Below, piece by piece: positions 8,855 through 17,707 of a DNA stretch of 64,000 bases. Numbering within the stretch: the stretch's first letter is position 1; each line of letters starts with the position of its first letter. The translations under genes were made by a program, and so were the position numbers. The DNA is taken from assembly GCF_014349155.1 (NCBI RefSeq), contig NZ_JACSIT010000091.1:62001-126000 (forward strand), given 5' to 3'. The stretch comes from Neolewinella lacunae. Its GTDB lineage: Bacteria; Bacteroidota; Bacteroidia; Chitinophagales; Saprospiraceae. The notes beneath the pieces are model-generated. The model made no database searches. It saw only the letters and a program-made list of their open reading frames with translations, and had not been told where the DNA came from.

Positions 8855-9949
8855 CTAAGTAATGCTTACATCTGAGGCCAGGGTTGCGTCCGCTTCGCCA
8901 GCCAATTGCCGGTACTCGCGGAGGTAGGCGTTGAAACTGTCTTCGGCATCGGCCAATAGGCTGTGGCGCGGGCCGGGGCCACGTTGCCAGACGTCGAGCA
9001 GGTGTTGCAGCAGGGCCGCGTCGTCGCCCTTCCGGTAGAGGAGGGCGGCGCTGCACCGCCGGCAGACGTCGGTGGCAATGGCGGGCGTCCCCACCAGTAA
9101 GCTTTCCGCCACGCAAAGGCCGTAGCTATCGAGCAGGGAGGGCCGGATGAAAACATCCTGCGCGGCCAGCACCTCCAACACATCGGTGCGGTCTTCCAAA
9201 ACCAGCACTTCGATGTGCTCCCGCGCTGCGGAAATCTCGGCCAACACCCGCCGTTGGTAATCCGGTTCGCAGCGGATGGTGGATTGGAGGATGGTCAAAG
9301 TGGTGGCCACGCCGGTGGCGGCGTGGAAGTTGAGGGCGGCGCGCACGGCCTCCTCCACATTATAACGTTGTTCCCAGACGCCAATGGTGGCCACACGCAT
9401 CCGGCTGCGGTCGGCAGCGGAAGGCGGCAGCGGGGGCAGCCGCTTCGCCGGCGGGGCGAGGTAGGGGTTTACCGTCACCACCCGCGCGCCCAGCCACGGA
9501 TAGCGCCGCCGGATGCGCGCACACTCCTCGGGGTTCATAAACACCAGGCGGTCCAGCCAGCGGAAAAACAGCGTATTGAGGCGGTCGTAGCTGGGGTGCT
9601 CCTCCAGCCAGCGGTCGTAGCCGTAGCCGGAATGCAACGAAAGCAGCACCTTGCCACCCAGCAGTTTCAGCAGCGGGGCAAACAGGTAAAACACCAGCGC
9701 CCGATTGCTGGCGTGAAAGTGAAACACCCGGGCCCCCGCCAGCCGCAAACGTAGCAGCCGGAAGCCGATCTTGAACATGATCCAGGCACGGGAAAGCACC
9801 GTCGGGCGCTGGAAAATGAAGGCAAAATCAATGCGCTCCACCGGCAGCCCCGCCTCCCGCAGGCGCTCGTAGAGGTTGCTGCTGTGCACCGCCACGCCGC
9901 CGATGAGGCTCTCGCGAAAAATCGAAATCAGGACTATGCTGTGCTTCAT
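8855..9949 (-). CDS. Glycosyltransferase, GT-B fold (GT4-like)
   Basis: 364 residues from ATG 9949 (MKHSIVLIS). N-terminal Rossmann half with GGVAVHSSNLYERL, C-terminal donor half with RPSLLDSYGLCVAESLLVGTPAIATDV, the E-x7-E-type motif of GT4 enzymes. The open frame runs upstream to 10135, but those codons are a dispersed repeat (9963-10046) and look like artefact. Probably adds one sugar to the repeat unit at the inner membrane. Donor and acceptor unknown. Confidence 0.85.
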   Translation of the reverse strand: MKHSIVLISIFRESLIGGVAVHSSNLYERLREAGLPVERIDFAFIFQRPTVLSRAWIMFKIGFRLLRLRLAGARVFHFHASNRALVFYLFAPLLKLLGGKVLLSLHSGYGYDRWLEEHPSYDRLNTLFFRWLDRLVFMNPEECARIRRRYPWLGARVVTVNPYLAPPAKRLPPLPPSAADRSRMRVATIGVWEQRYNVEEAVRAALNFHAATGVATTLTILQSTIRCEPDYQRRVLAEISAAREHIEVLVLEDRTDVLEVLAAQDVFIRPSLLDSYGLCVAESLLVGTPAIATDVCRRCSAALLYRKGDDAALLQHLLDVWQRGPGPRHSLLADAEDSFNAYLREYRQLAGEADATLASDVSIT

Positions 9950-9962
9950 TGGTTCATCTTTT

Positions 9963-10046
9963 TTGCTTCGCAGTATCTCATGCTGGGCGCGGCCGCAGGT
10001 GCTCCCCCCCGACCCCCCGAAGGGGGGAGAAAGTTGAAGGAGCAGG
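9963..10046. repeat. Dispersed repeat family G
   Basis: Reads TTGCTTCGCAGTATCTCATG, then CTGGGCGCGGCCGCAGGTGC, then CCCCCCGAAGGGGGG and an AAGTTGAAGGAGCAGGGG tail. It matches 25205-25285 closely and the start of 61878-62008. It lies just upstream of the GT4-like gene. Confidence 0.75.
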
Positions 10047-10142
10047 GGAAGTCCACGCCAAGCGCCGTAATTTAATGCGAGGTCGGGGGGTATGAAACGT
10101 GGATATTCGCTGACTTTCAGATGGTGGGATCGCAATGGTTTT

Positions 10143-10226
10143 TAGTTCGGTAGTTTTGTAGTTCGGTAGTAGACGATGCCCCACTACCGTGCTACCGAAC
10201 TACAAAACTACTATACTACCGAACTG
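10143..10226. repeat. Palindromic repeat of AGTTCGGTAG units
   Basis: A perfect 20-base arm at 10150-10169 pairs with 10192-10211, and an outer AGTTCGGTAG/CTACCGAACT pair adds further pairing. It lies between the Wzy-like gene and the downstream glycosyltransferase, where it could terminate or attenuate transcription, or be a small mobile palindrome. Confidence 0.65.
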
Positions 10227-10261
10227 CCTTCTAGCGGCCGTTGAAGACCAATCAGTAGTGA

Positions 10262-11377
10262 TTATTGCAAAGGGTGAACCGTCAGCGTACTTCCTTTGGC
10301 CTTCCCTACCATACGCAGTTTTTGCCCCACCGAGTTTTCGTTGAGGAACATGGGAATGATCAACATCCCCGAAATCAGGCTGATGGTGAAGGGAGTCGAG
10401 GATTCAAAAAAGCCCCGTATCAGTAAGGCAAAAAGAAAGGCACTGGCCAAGGGAGAGCTGCTGGTCCAGAAAAAACCCAGCATCAGCACCAAAAAACCCG
10501 CCAGGGCCACCCAGCCGCCTTCGACCAAGACTTTCAGGTAGGTGTTGTGCGGACTGATTTCCTCTCCGTAATAATCCTCCAGGGCCTCGGTAGACATGCC
10601 CAGGCCCACCCCCTGGGGCTGCTCGTCAATCAACTCCAGCGAGTAAAAAAACAGCTCATCCCGGTGGGCCAGGCCCCGCTCCCGCTTGGAAGTGTAGGTC
10701 GTTTGCTGAATGGTTTCCAGCAGCTTAAACTGGTCGTTGGTAATCAGGGTGTAGTACGCTAAGCAGGCCACCCCGAAGCCCAGTACGAGAAGGCTGCGCA
10801 GGGTAGTTCTGAAGACGAAGCGCTGCCCAAAATAGAGCAGCACAAAAATGATCAGCGCGCCGAAGATGGAGCGGCTTTCCCCCCAGAACAGAAACAAGCC
10901 CAGCACCAACAGCACCAGCACCTGTAGGCGCCAACGGTCGCGAAAAAGCAGCATCCCGAAGTACAGGGTGGAAAAGACCACCGCACTGTAGTTGTTGGGG
11001 TTCCCGTAGATGGAGTCAATCCGGTTGCTGAAGCCGAAGGGGATGATGCTCACGCACAAGCCCCCGAAAATGATGGCCAGGTGGGCCTCAGTCAGTTCAA
11101 TCTTTTCGTAGAGGGGGTAGAGGAAAAAGTTGAGCACGGCAAAAACGACGTACAGCAGCGACTGCCCGTTGCCGTACAGGACGCTCGGGATGGCCGAGCC
11201 CACAATGACCATCATCCCACCCACCCAGTACCAGCTGCGTTTGACCGTAAAAATGCGGCGTCCGGCGGCCACAATCAGCAAGATCAGGCCGAGGATGGGC
11301 AGGTAACGGTAAATGTTTAAATCCACCAGGTGCGTGAGGGCCATGGCAAAGAAGGTGGCCGCAAGAAGTGCTTTCAT
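10262..11377 (-). CDS. O-antigen polymerase/ligase-like membrane protein (Wzy_C)
   Basis: 371 residues, about ten to twelve hydrophobic segments, and the conserved periplasmic-loop motif SPHNTYLKVLVEGG typical of Wzy/WaaL proteins. It would polymerise lipid-linked repeat units in the periplasm. Start overlaps the stop of the GT2 gene by ATGA (11374-11377). This is one of two Wzy-like genes in the window (other: 29835-31082). Confidence 0.82.
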   Translation of the reverse strand: MKALLAATFFAMALTHLVDLNIYRYLPILGLILLIVAAGRRIFTVKRSWYWVGGMMVIVGSAIPSVLYGNGQSLLYVVFAVLNFFLYPLYEKIELTEAHLAIIFGGLCVSIIPFGFSNRIDSIYGNPNNYSAVVFSTLYFGMLLFRDRWRLQVLVLLVLGLFLFWGESRSIFGALIIFVLLYFGQRFVFRTTLRSLLVLGFGVACLAYYTLITNDQFKLLETIQQTTYTSKRERGLAHRDELFFYSLELIDEQPQGVGLGMSTEALEDYYGEEISPHNTYLKVLVEGGWVALAGFLVLMLGFFWTSSSPLASAFLFALLIRGFFESSTPFTISLISGMLIIPMFLNENSVGQKLRMVGKAKGSTLTVHPLQ

Positions 11378-12384
11378 GGCAAACGGTCTTTGGGCACCAG
11401 CCCCAGGACGTAATCAACGCACCAGGCTTTGCCCACCGTATCCAGGCGGAGGGCGGCGCGGCCAATCCAGGCTGCGGAAGCCAGCGCTTGCCCAGGCCCC
11501 AGGCGGTAGTGCATCATCAGGATCCGGACGAGGTTGGCCAGGTGAAAGGCAAAACCACAGGCGGCAGTCAGGCCACCCCGGGCCGTCTTGAGGTTGACCA
11601 GCCGGCGAAGGGTGAACACTTCGCTCTTGCGCGCATTGGTGGCCAGGCTCTGCCCGACTTTGTGGTACACCACCGCGCGGAGGCAACAGACGGCCACCAT
11701 CCCGTTTGTGCGGAGCCGCCAGCTGAATTCCACGTCTTCCTCCCCAAAAAAGAAACGCTCCGTCAGCAGGCCCGTCCGCTGGGGGCGGAAGAGCAGGGCA
11801 CAGCCCGTGACGAAGCTAACGGGCAGGTAATCCGCCGCCGGCAGGCGGTCCACCGGCGCATTGGCGAAGTGGTATTTTTTGCGGCCCGGCCAGCGCAAAG
11901 CACCGCCGCAGTTCCACACCCGCCCGGGTTCAGCGTAAAGCCGGATCTGGGGGATGAGTACCGCCGTGGGGTGGACCTCCCGGGCGGCCCGGAGCCAGCG
12001 CAGAAAATCCGGTGCCACCGTCGTATCGTTGTTCAACAGCAGCACTTCTTCGTAGCCTTGGTCCATGGCCAGGCGGGTCAGCAGGTTGTTGCCCGCGGCG
12101 AAGCCGAGGTTGACGGGACTGAACAGCAGGTGGTGGCCCGTGCCGGGGGACCCTTCCGTCGGGTGGCCAGCGGCGCTGAGATGGATGGTGTGGGGGAAGA
12201 ATTGCTCGCGGTCGTTCCAGCTTTGGAGGCGATTGGCGGAGTCGTCCGCGCTACCGTTGTCCAGCAGCCAGAGGTGGGCACCGTCGAGCTGGGCGGCGCG
12301 CAGGCTGGCCAGGCAGTCCAGCGTATCGTCCACCCCCCGGAAGTTGAGGATCAGGATGGCCAGGCGAAGGGTATTGCTTTCCAT
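11374..12384 (-). CDS. Glycosyltransferase family 2
   Basis: 336 residues from ATG 12384. GT-A fold with nucleotide-binding start LAILILNFRGVDDT, LLDNGSADDS, and FFFGEEDVEFSWRLRTNG near the acceptor site, similar to rhamnosyl/galactofuranosyl transferases. The start overlaps the acetyltransferase stop (TGATG), which places it inside a tight run of seven overlapping genes (17049 to 10262). Confidence 0.88.
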   Translation of the reverse strand: MESNTLRLAILILNFRGVDDTLDCLASLRAAQLDGAHLWLLDNGSADDSANRLQSWNDREQFFPHTIHLSAAGHPTEGSPGTGHHLLFSPVNLGFAAGNNLLTRLAMDQGYEEVLLLNNDTTVAPDFLRWLRAAREVHPTAVLIPQIRLYAEPGRVWNCGGALRWPGRKKYHFANAPVDRLPAADYLPVSFVTGCALLFRPQRTGLLTERFFFGEEDVEFSWRLRTNGMVAVCCLRAVVYHKVGQSLATNARKSEVFTLRRLVNLKTARGGLTAACGFAFHLANLVRILMMHYRLGPGQALASAAWIGRAALRLDTVGKAWCVDYVLGLVPKDRLP

Positions 12385-13055
12385 CACGACTTCCTTGCGT
12401 CGCCAATGACCCGCGCGGGAATGCCGCCGACGATGGCGTAGTCGGCTACGTCTTTGGTGACGACAGCGCCAGCCGCAACAATGACGTTGCGGCCCAGCGT
12501 CACCCCGGGCAGGAGGATGGCCCGCCGCCCGATCCAACAGAGCTTACCAATGCTGATGGGCCGGTGGACGAAGCCTTGGTCGAGCAGGGGCAGGTCGGGG
12601 TCCCCGAAGGCGTGGTCGCGGGTCATGATGACCACCTCGGCGGCAATTCTTACGTCGTCGCCAATGTCGATGTCGGCCCCGATGGCGCGCAGTTCGGAGC
12701 GGCTGCCGACGGCGCAGCGGGCCCCGATCCGGCAACGGGCGTTGATGGCCGAAACGAGGGCCTCGGTTTTGACGACGCTGGCGGGGCCGATGTCGATGGT
12801 GCCGGGGGCGTCCTGCGGCGTCCAGGTCTGGGCTTCGAGGCGGGCCTTTCGCTCCAGCGTACACCCTTGGAGGTGGATGAGGGAGTGCCGGTCTTTCCGC
12901 ATCCGGATGGGGCCCTGGACCCGGTAGCCTTGGCCGCGTACGGGGTAAAAGAACCGTAGGACCAGGGTGTGAAACAGCGTCAGTACGCGGGCCGTCGCCA
13001 GGCGAAGCACGAAACGGAGGCCGCGCTGCCGGAGGATGTTGCGGAATTTACGCAC
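12384..13055 (-). CDS. Hexapeptide-repeat O-acetyltransferase
   Basis: 223 residues from GTG 13055. Left-handed beta-helix repeats (for example [20 protein letters not shown]) and the closing motif [26 protein letters not shown] of the CysE/LacA/NodL family. It would acetylate a sugar with acetyl-CoA. The GTG start gives an 8-bp overlap with the upstream gene; longer frames upstream shadow that gene. Confidence 0.87.
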   Translation of the reverse strand: MRKFRNILRQRGLRFVLRLATARVLTLFHTLVLRFFYPVRGQGYRVQGPIRMRKDRHSLIHLQGCTLERKARLEAQTWTPQDAPGTIDIGPASVVKTEALVSAINARCRIGARCAVGSRSELRAIGADIDIGDDVRIAAEVVIMTRDHAFGDPDLPLLDQGFVHRPISIGKLCWIGRRAILLPGVTLGRNVIVAAGAVVTKDVADYAIVGGIPARVIGDARKS

Positions 13056-14523
13056 GGGCAGACGGGGTTGGTGGGGGGACTTCCCTCGCTCCTTGTCCCG
13101 TTCCTGGCACCTGCGGCAGCGCCCGTACCAAGGCCGCGACCACGCGCTCGGTGGCCTTGCCATCCTGGTCCCCAATTTGCCGGAAAAGGGCGTGGGCGCG
13201 GGCTTCGGCACCCGTCTCGGGCGCGGCCAGCAGGGTGGTAATCTGGGCCAGCAATGCGGTGTGGCTTTCGACGACCGCGCCGCCGCCATCGCCGATGAGT
13301 TTGGCCAGGTGGGGGTAATCGCGCAGGCGACGGGCCGACTGTGCATAGGGGCGATTTTCGGGACCATCGTAGGACGTGATGACCACCGGACGGCCCAGCG
13401 CGAGGGCCTCCACGGCCACGGTAGAACCGCTGTTGAGTACGACGGCCGCGCCGCGCAGCAGGCCCACCAGCTCGTGCATATCACTGTCTTGCACGCTCCA
13501 GTTCATCCGGCTGCCGGCCACCATTTGGGGCAGGCTGACGAGGAGGCCGTGGGTGTTTTCGAGCCGCCGCAGGGCGTCCAGGGTGGCGGTATCGCGCATG
13601 ACGCCCGCCAGGGCCGAGGGATGGGGGCGGGCGACGATGCGCACGCCAGCCAAGGCGCCCCCCGGCACCGTAGCCTCGCAGAGCTGGGCCAAAATGGCTG
13701 TTTCGCCCGGCGCGTAGCGGGCGGCCGACATGGCAAAGAAGAGGTAGGGACGCCCGCCAGCCAACTGCTGAAGCAACGGACTTTCCACGGGCGTGGGTGG
13801 CTGGAAGTAGAGGTCGAAATGCGGCACGCCGCAGCGCGTCATGCGGTCGGGCGCAACGCCGTAAAATTGTTGCAATTCTTCCTCCATCGTCGGCCCCCAG
13901 GTGAGGTAGTGGTCGGCCAGCGCCTGAAAATGTCCCTTGGCCGTGATGTTGTCCCAGCTCAGCAAGTGCAAGACCGTTTGCAGGCCCAGGGCGCGGGCGG
14001 CCAGCAGCAACTCCGGCTCCGGCGCCGCCACGGGGTAGGTGGCCACCAGCGTTCGCACGCCCAGCTGCCGCAGGAAAGCGACCACCTCCGAACGCAACAA
14101 AAGACGCTGCTCGGCGGCCAGGAACCAGCGGCGCAGGATGGGCAGTTGCTCCACCACGTCATTGATGAGGAGGCCCAGGGTGGCCGCCATTTTTTTGTGC
14201 GGACGGCGGGCGTTGGCGGCCAGTACTTCTTGGTGTTTATCCCAGAGGCAGGGGTTGCGGCGGATGTCTTCCACCACGTACTTGCGCAGGCTCTTGAGCC
14301 AACGGGCCGCCGGCGCGGGCGAACAGGGATAGGCGATGGGGACGACCCCGTCGCGGCGGCACAGTTCCACCAGGTTCTGGTCTTGGGCGTCGGGGACGAT
14401 CACGCCCACGCGCAGGCCCCGGGCGGCGAGTTGGCCGAGCAATCCCGTTTGGAAAACCATCCGCACGGCAAATCCGTGGGTGGCGACGTAGCAGAGGTCG
14501 AGGTCGGTGGGCAATGCGTTCAT
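13048..14523 (-). CDS. Putative GT-B glycosyltransferase / CDP-glycerol transferase-like
   Basis: 491 residues from ATG 14523. The C-terminal half has RIVARPHPS, then [21 protein letters not shown], a donor-binding pattern shared by CDP-glycerol glycerophosphotransferase-like and capsule GT-B proteins. N-terminal half weakly conserved. Start overlaps the upstream stop (TGATG). The last residues ([15 protein letters not shown]) are encoded partly by the 17-base core of repeat family G (13107-13123), so the C-terminus may be remodelled. The exact transferred group is unknown. Confidence 0.68.
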   Translation of the reverse strand: MNALPTDLDLCYVATHGFAVRMVFQTGLLGQLAARGLRVGVIVPDAQDQNLVELCRRDGVVPIAYPCSPAPAARWLKSLRKYVVEDIRRNPCLWDKHQEVLAANARRPHKKMAATLGLLINDVVEQLPILRRWFLAAEQRLLLRSEVVAFLRQLGVRTLVATYPVAAPEPELLLAARALGLQTVLHLLSWDNITAKGHFQALADHYLTWGPTMEEELQQFYGVAPDRMTRCGVPHFDLYFQPPTPVESPLLQQLAGGRPYLFFAMSAARYAPGETAILAQLCEATVPGGALAGVRIVARPHPSALAGVMRDTATLDALRRLENTHGLLVSLPQMVAGSRMNWSVQDSDMHELVGLLRGAAVVLNSGSTVAVEALALGRPVVITSYDGPENRPYAQSARRLRDYPHLAKLIGDGGGAVVESHTALLAQITTLLAAPETGAEARAHALFRQIGDQDGKATERVVAALVRALPQVPGTGQGAREVPPPTPSARA

Positions 14524-15347
14524 CAGTAGCCCAGGCAGTAATCCAGTTGAGCGCGGTTGATGCGGCCCAGGGGCGCTTCGGTGAGTTCGAAGGCGTGGAG
14601 TTCCAGGTCGGGAAATTCCCGGTAGCTCCATTCGCGCTGGAAATTGTTTTTGAGGAAGCGGGCGTTGGCCGTCCGCCCGTCGAGGAGGATCAGTGTGCCG
14701 GGCAGGAGGAAAGGTTCGAGCATCAGCACGTCAGCGGCCATCGGCAGGCGGTCGGTGGTGGCGGTGGTGATGCCCCGCACGTCGCCCACCACCCCAAACT
14801 GGCTGGGTCCGTCGATGTAGATCAGGTCAGGACAGACGTTGGGTAGGCTGCGGTAGGCCGTGCAGATGCGGTCGTTGAAGGTGGTCATTTCGACCTCCGT
14901 GACGGTGAAGTGAACACGGCCGGCTTCCGCCGGGGGCAGCGCGGCGCGGCAGGCTTCCACCCAGTCGGGGAAGTTGTCGACCGCAAAAAGCTGGAAGGGG
15001 TGGGCCCGCCGCAGGTGTTGCTGCACGTAGGCGCCGTGTTCCCGCTCGTTATGGGCCAGGGCACGGGCGAAGACCTGGGTACTTTTGCCAACGCCGAATT
15101 CCAGCACCGTCGTTACCCGCCGGTTGAGGCACAGGAAGTGCAGGCGGATGAGGTCATCCAGTTCCGCCGGAAAGGGGACGCGGTTGGCGGGGTCTACCGC
15201 AGTAAGCAGGCCTTTACTAGCCTTTTCCGTTAGGTCAGCACCCTCCCCTACGGCAATGCCAAACCAGTCGCTGATGCCGTACTGGGCGTTCCAGGTGTGG
15301 TAATCGAGTGGGGTGCCGGTGCTGCGGGAAGTAAACAGGTCTTGCAT
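14523..15347 (-). CDS. Class I SAM methyltransferase-like protein
   Basis: 274 residues. A Rossmann-type motif TTVLEFGVGKSTQVFARAL and PDLIYIDGPSQFG suggest a methyltransferase fold as found in polysaccharide loci. It overlaps the next gene by one base. No further substrate clue. Could be a non-catalytic relative. Confidence 0.65.
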   Translation of the reverse strand: MQDLFTSRSTGTPLDYHTWNAQYGISDWFGIAVGEGADLTEKASKGLLTAVDPANRVPFPAELDDLIRLHFLCLNRRVTTVLEFGVGKSTQVFARALAHNEREHGAYVQQHLRRAHPFQLFAVDNFPDWVEACRAALPPAEAGRVHFTVTEVEMTTFNDRICTAYRSLPNVCPDLIYIDGPSQFGVVGDVRGITTATTDRLPMAADVLMLEPFLLPGTLILLDGRTANARFLKNNFQREWSYREFPDLELHAFELTEAPLGRINRAQLDYCLGY

Positions 15348-15406
15348 CGTGGGGACTGGGGTAGGCCGAAGAGCTACGGATTGGGGAGGGGGAGTGGATT
15401 GGCGGG

Positions 15407-16090
15407 TTAGCGGTCTGCCGCTCGGCTCAGCAAAAATTCGGCCCAGGCCCAGTCGAGTGGGTCGTTGATGTCGACGGAGCGTTCGCGGGGCATGCGGTAG
15501 GCGCGGCAGTCGGGGCCGATGATGTGGCCGGCGGCGATGGTTTCCCGGCGGGCGACGTAGACGGAGCCATTGCGTACGTAGACCTTGGGCAATTCGTGGG
15601 CCGCCATGCGTCCTTTTTCCTCGGTAAGGTAATCCACCAGACGGTCTCCGTCGAGGGTTTTGAATTTGTAGGGGTGGAGGTCGTGGGGAATCTCCACGAC
15701 GCTGACGGCCGAGTCGGCACCGCTGCTGCGCAAGAGGGCCACCGTAGCGTCAATGTCCTCCGCCGTCGTGAAGGGCGAGGTGGGCTGCACGATGGCCACG
15801 GCGGCAAAGTCGCCGCGCTCTGCCAGGGCGTGGCGGACGTAATCGATAGCCGGCGCGGCCGCACCACTCAGCTCCGCAGGACGGCGCAGGGCGATCAAGC
15901 CGGGGTAGGCCGCGGCGAGGGCCAGCACCTCTTCGCTGTCGGAGCTTACGACTATTTCGGCCAGGGACGTCGCCTGGGCCGCAGCGGCCAGGACGTAATC
16001 GATCAGGGGCCGGCCCGCCAGCGGCCGCCAGTTCTTGCCCGGCACGCGCTCGGAACCCGCCCGGGCGGGGATGATGCCCAGTACACGCAT
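15407..16090 (-). CDS. neuA: Acylneuraminate (nonulosonate) cytidylyltransferase
   Basis: 227 residues from ATG 16090. Nucleotide-binding IIPARAGSERVPGKN at the N-terminus, and PTSPFTTAEDID and RNGSVYVARRE typical of CMP-sialate/CMP-legionaminate synthases. Activates a nonulosonic acid with CTP before transfer. Overlaps the dehydrogenase stop by one base (TAATG). Works with neuB and neuC at 17708-19890. Whether the sugar is Neu5Ac, legionaminic or another acid cannot be told from this gene. Confidence 0.9.
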   Translation of the reverse strand: MRVLGIIPARAGSERVPGKNWRPLAGRPLIDYVLAAAAQATSLAEIVVSSDSEEVLALAAAYPGLIALRRPAELSGAAAPAIDYVRHALAERGDFAAVAIVQPTSPFTTAEDIDATVALLRSSGADSAVSVVEIPHDLHPYKFKTLDGDRLVDYLTEEKGRMAAHELPKVYVRNGSVYVARRETIAAGHIIGPDCRAYRMPRERSVDINDPLDWAWAEFLLSRAADR

Positions 16091-17049
16091 TAGGAATTGT
16101 TTTGGGGAAGGTCCGCCCACGCCGCCACCACCCGCTCGGCGATGAACTGCTCGGTGCGGGTGAAGGACTCGTAGGTATTGCCCCCGATGTGGGGCACGAG
16201 CAATAAGTTGGCGTTTTCGCGGGCGTAGGAGACCAGGGGATGGGAGGCCGTGACCGTACGTTCGGCATCCACCACATCCAGGGCAGCGCCGGCGAGGTGG
16301 CCGGATTGCAGGGCCGCCAGCAAGGCCGCTTCATCGATCAAACCGCCGCGGGAGGTATTGACGAGCACCGCGCCGGGTTTGCACTGCGCCAGGGCCGTAG
16401 TGCCGAGCATACCCCGGTTGCCGGGGTGGTAATTGACGTGGAGGGATATTACGTCGCTCTGCGCCAAAACGGCCGCCAGCGTGGTAAGTCGCTCCACGCC
16501 CGGGGGAATTTCCGCCAGCGGATCGGGGTCGTAGGTAAGTACCCGCATCCCCATGGCCAGCAGGTAGGTGGCGACGATGCCGCCGAGGCGACCGCAACCG
16601 ACGATGCCCGCCGTTTTGCCGTACAGCTCCCGGCCGCGGAAGGCATCGCGGTCCCAGGTCCCCGCCCGCACCGACGCGCTGGCGGCGGACAGGTGGCGCA
16701 GCAGGGAAAGCAGGATGCCGATGGTGAGCTCGGCGGTAGCCCGGATGGTTTTGAGAAATTCCCGCTCGCCGCGCAGGCAGACGATCCGGATGCCGAGTTG
16801 GGCACAGCGGACTTCGTCGATGTGGTCGATGCCCGTCACCGGCGTAGCGATGATGCGGCAACGGAGGCCGGGGCGAAGGACCGTCGCATCCAGGTGGAAG
16901 GCGAGGCGGAACCAGAATACGTCGTAGCTCCGCAGGGCTTCCGCTACCTCTTCGGGGCCGATGGCGCGCAGGTCCACCTCCGCCCGCTCGCGCAGCCAGG
17001 CGACGACGGAAGGACTGAAATCTTGGGGTTCGGCGATGAGGATTTTCAT
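16090..17049 (-). CDS. D-isomer 2-hydroxyacid dehydrogenase
   Basis: 319 residues. NAD motif GIVGCGRLGGIVATYL in the middle, NTSRGGLIDEAALLAAL, and the catalytic-His region VPHIGGNTYES of the PGDH family. It is embedded between neuA and neuB/neuC, so it may supply a precursor or modify the acid, but the substrate is not evident. The ATG directly abuts a family A repeat array (17050), so the leader RNA would carry that hairpin. Confidence 0.88.
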   Translation of the reverse strand: MKILIAEPQDFSPSVVAWLRERAEVDLRAIGPEEVAEALRSYDVFWFRLAFHLDATVLRPGLRCRIIATPVTGIDHIDEVRCAQLGIRIVCLRGEREFLKTIRATAELTIGILLSLLRHLSAASASVRAGTWDRDAFRGRELYGKTAGIVGCGRLGGIVATYLLAMGMRVLTYDPDPLAEIPPGVERLTTLAAVLAQSDVISLHVNYHPGNRGMLGTTALAQCKPGAVLVNTSRGGLIDEAALLAALQSGHLAGAALDVVDAERTVTASHPLVSYARENANLLLVPHIGGNTYESFTRTEQFIAERVVAAWADLPQNNS

Positions 17050-17622
17050 GTGAGGTCAAGACGTTTTACGTCGCAGTGTCAGGTGAGGTCAAGACGTTTT
17101 ACGTCGCAGTGTCAGGTGAGGTCAAGACGTTTTACGTCGCAGTGTCAGGTGAGGTCAAGACGTTTTACGTCGCAGCAGATGGGATCCGGACCTCTGGTCC
17201 GGCTGTGTTTTTAGCCCATGGAGTTACATGGAGTAGGGCATGGAGTTACATGGAGTTTTTTGCTGGTTCCGGACGAGACGTCCGGAACCAGTCAAGACGT
17301 TTTACGTCGCAGTGTCAGGTGAGGTCAAGACGTTTTACGTCGCAGTGTCAGGTGAGGTCAAGACGTTTTACGTCGCAGCAGATGGGATCCGGACCTTTGG
17401 TCCGGCTGTGTTTTTAGCCCATGGAGTTACATGGAGTAGGGCATGGAGTTACATGGAGTTTTTTGCTGGTTCCGGACGTCTCGTCTGGAACCAGTCAAGA
17501 CGTTTTACGTCGCAGTGTCAGGTGAGGTCAAGACGTTTTACGTCGCAGCGGATGTCTTTAATTCGACGTGAAACGTCTCAACCTCACCACCCTTTCTTCG
17601 ACGTGAAACGTCTCAACCTCAC
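17050..17622. repeat. Family A REP-like array I with embedded family B units
   Basis: Four direct 33-bp copies of GAGGTCAAGACGTTTTACGTC plus spacer at 17050-17175, three at 17292-17375, two at 17498-17550, then two inverted copies to 17622. Each holds the hairpin GACGT-NNN-ACGTC. Between the blocks are family B units: repeats of CATGGAGTTACATGGAGT and hairpins CCGGACC-TCT-GGTCCGG and CTGGTTCCGGACG-AGA-CGTCCGGAACCAG (13-bp arms). The 33-bp period keeps a frame open (GEVKTFYVAVS repeated), which is not a credible gene. Confidence 0.92.
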
Positions 17623-17633
17623 CCACAAAACTC

Positions 17634-17700
17634 AGTGTGCTTAGTGTGCTTAGTGCCCTTAGTGGTTCAAAAAACGCCCGAGCCGCAAAGCGGCGAGGGG
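17634..17700. repeat. Family F tract: TTAGTG repeats plus hairpin
   Basis: Tandem CTTAGTG-type units followed by GTGGTTCAAAAAA and then the hairpin GCCGC-AAA-GCGGC (17682-17694). Similar tracts with other hairpins recur at 37086, 46114, 47689, 54295 and 57000. Confidence 0.7.
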
Positions 17701-17707
17701 GGGGACC

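Noticed and set aside
9950-10135. N-terminal extension of the GT4-like protein
   Set aside because: The extra codons come from repeat G and a gap; the conserved start is ATG 9949.
17076-17644. Open frames with repeated GEVKTFYVAVS or TFYVAV peptides
   Set aside because: They are translations of the 33-bp hairpin repeat array, present in more than one frame, with no start context and no protein-like composition.
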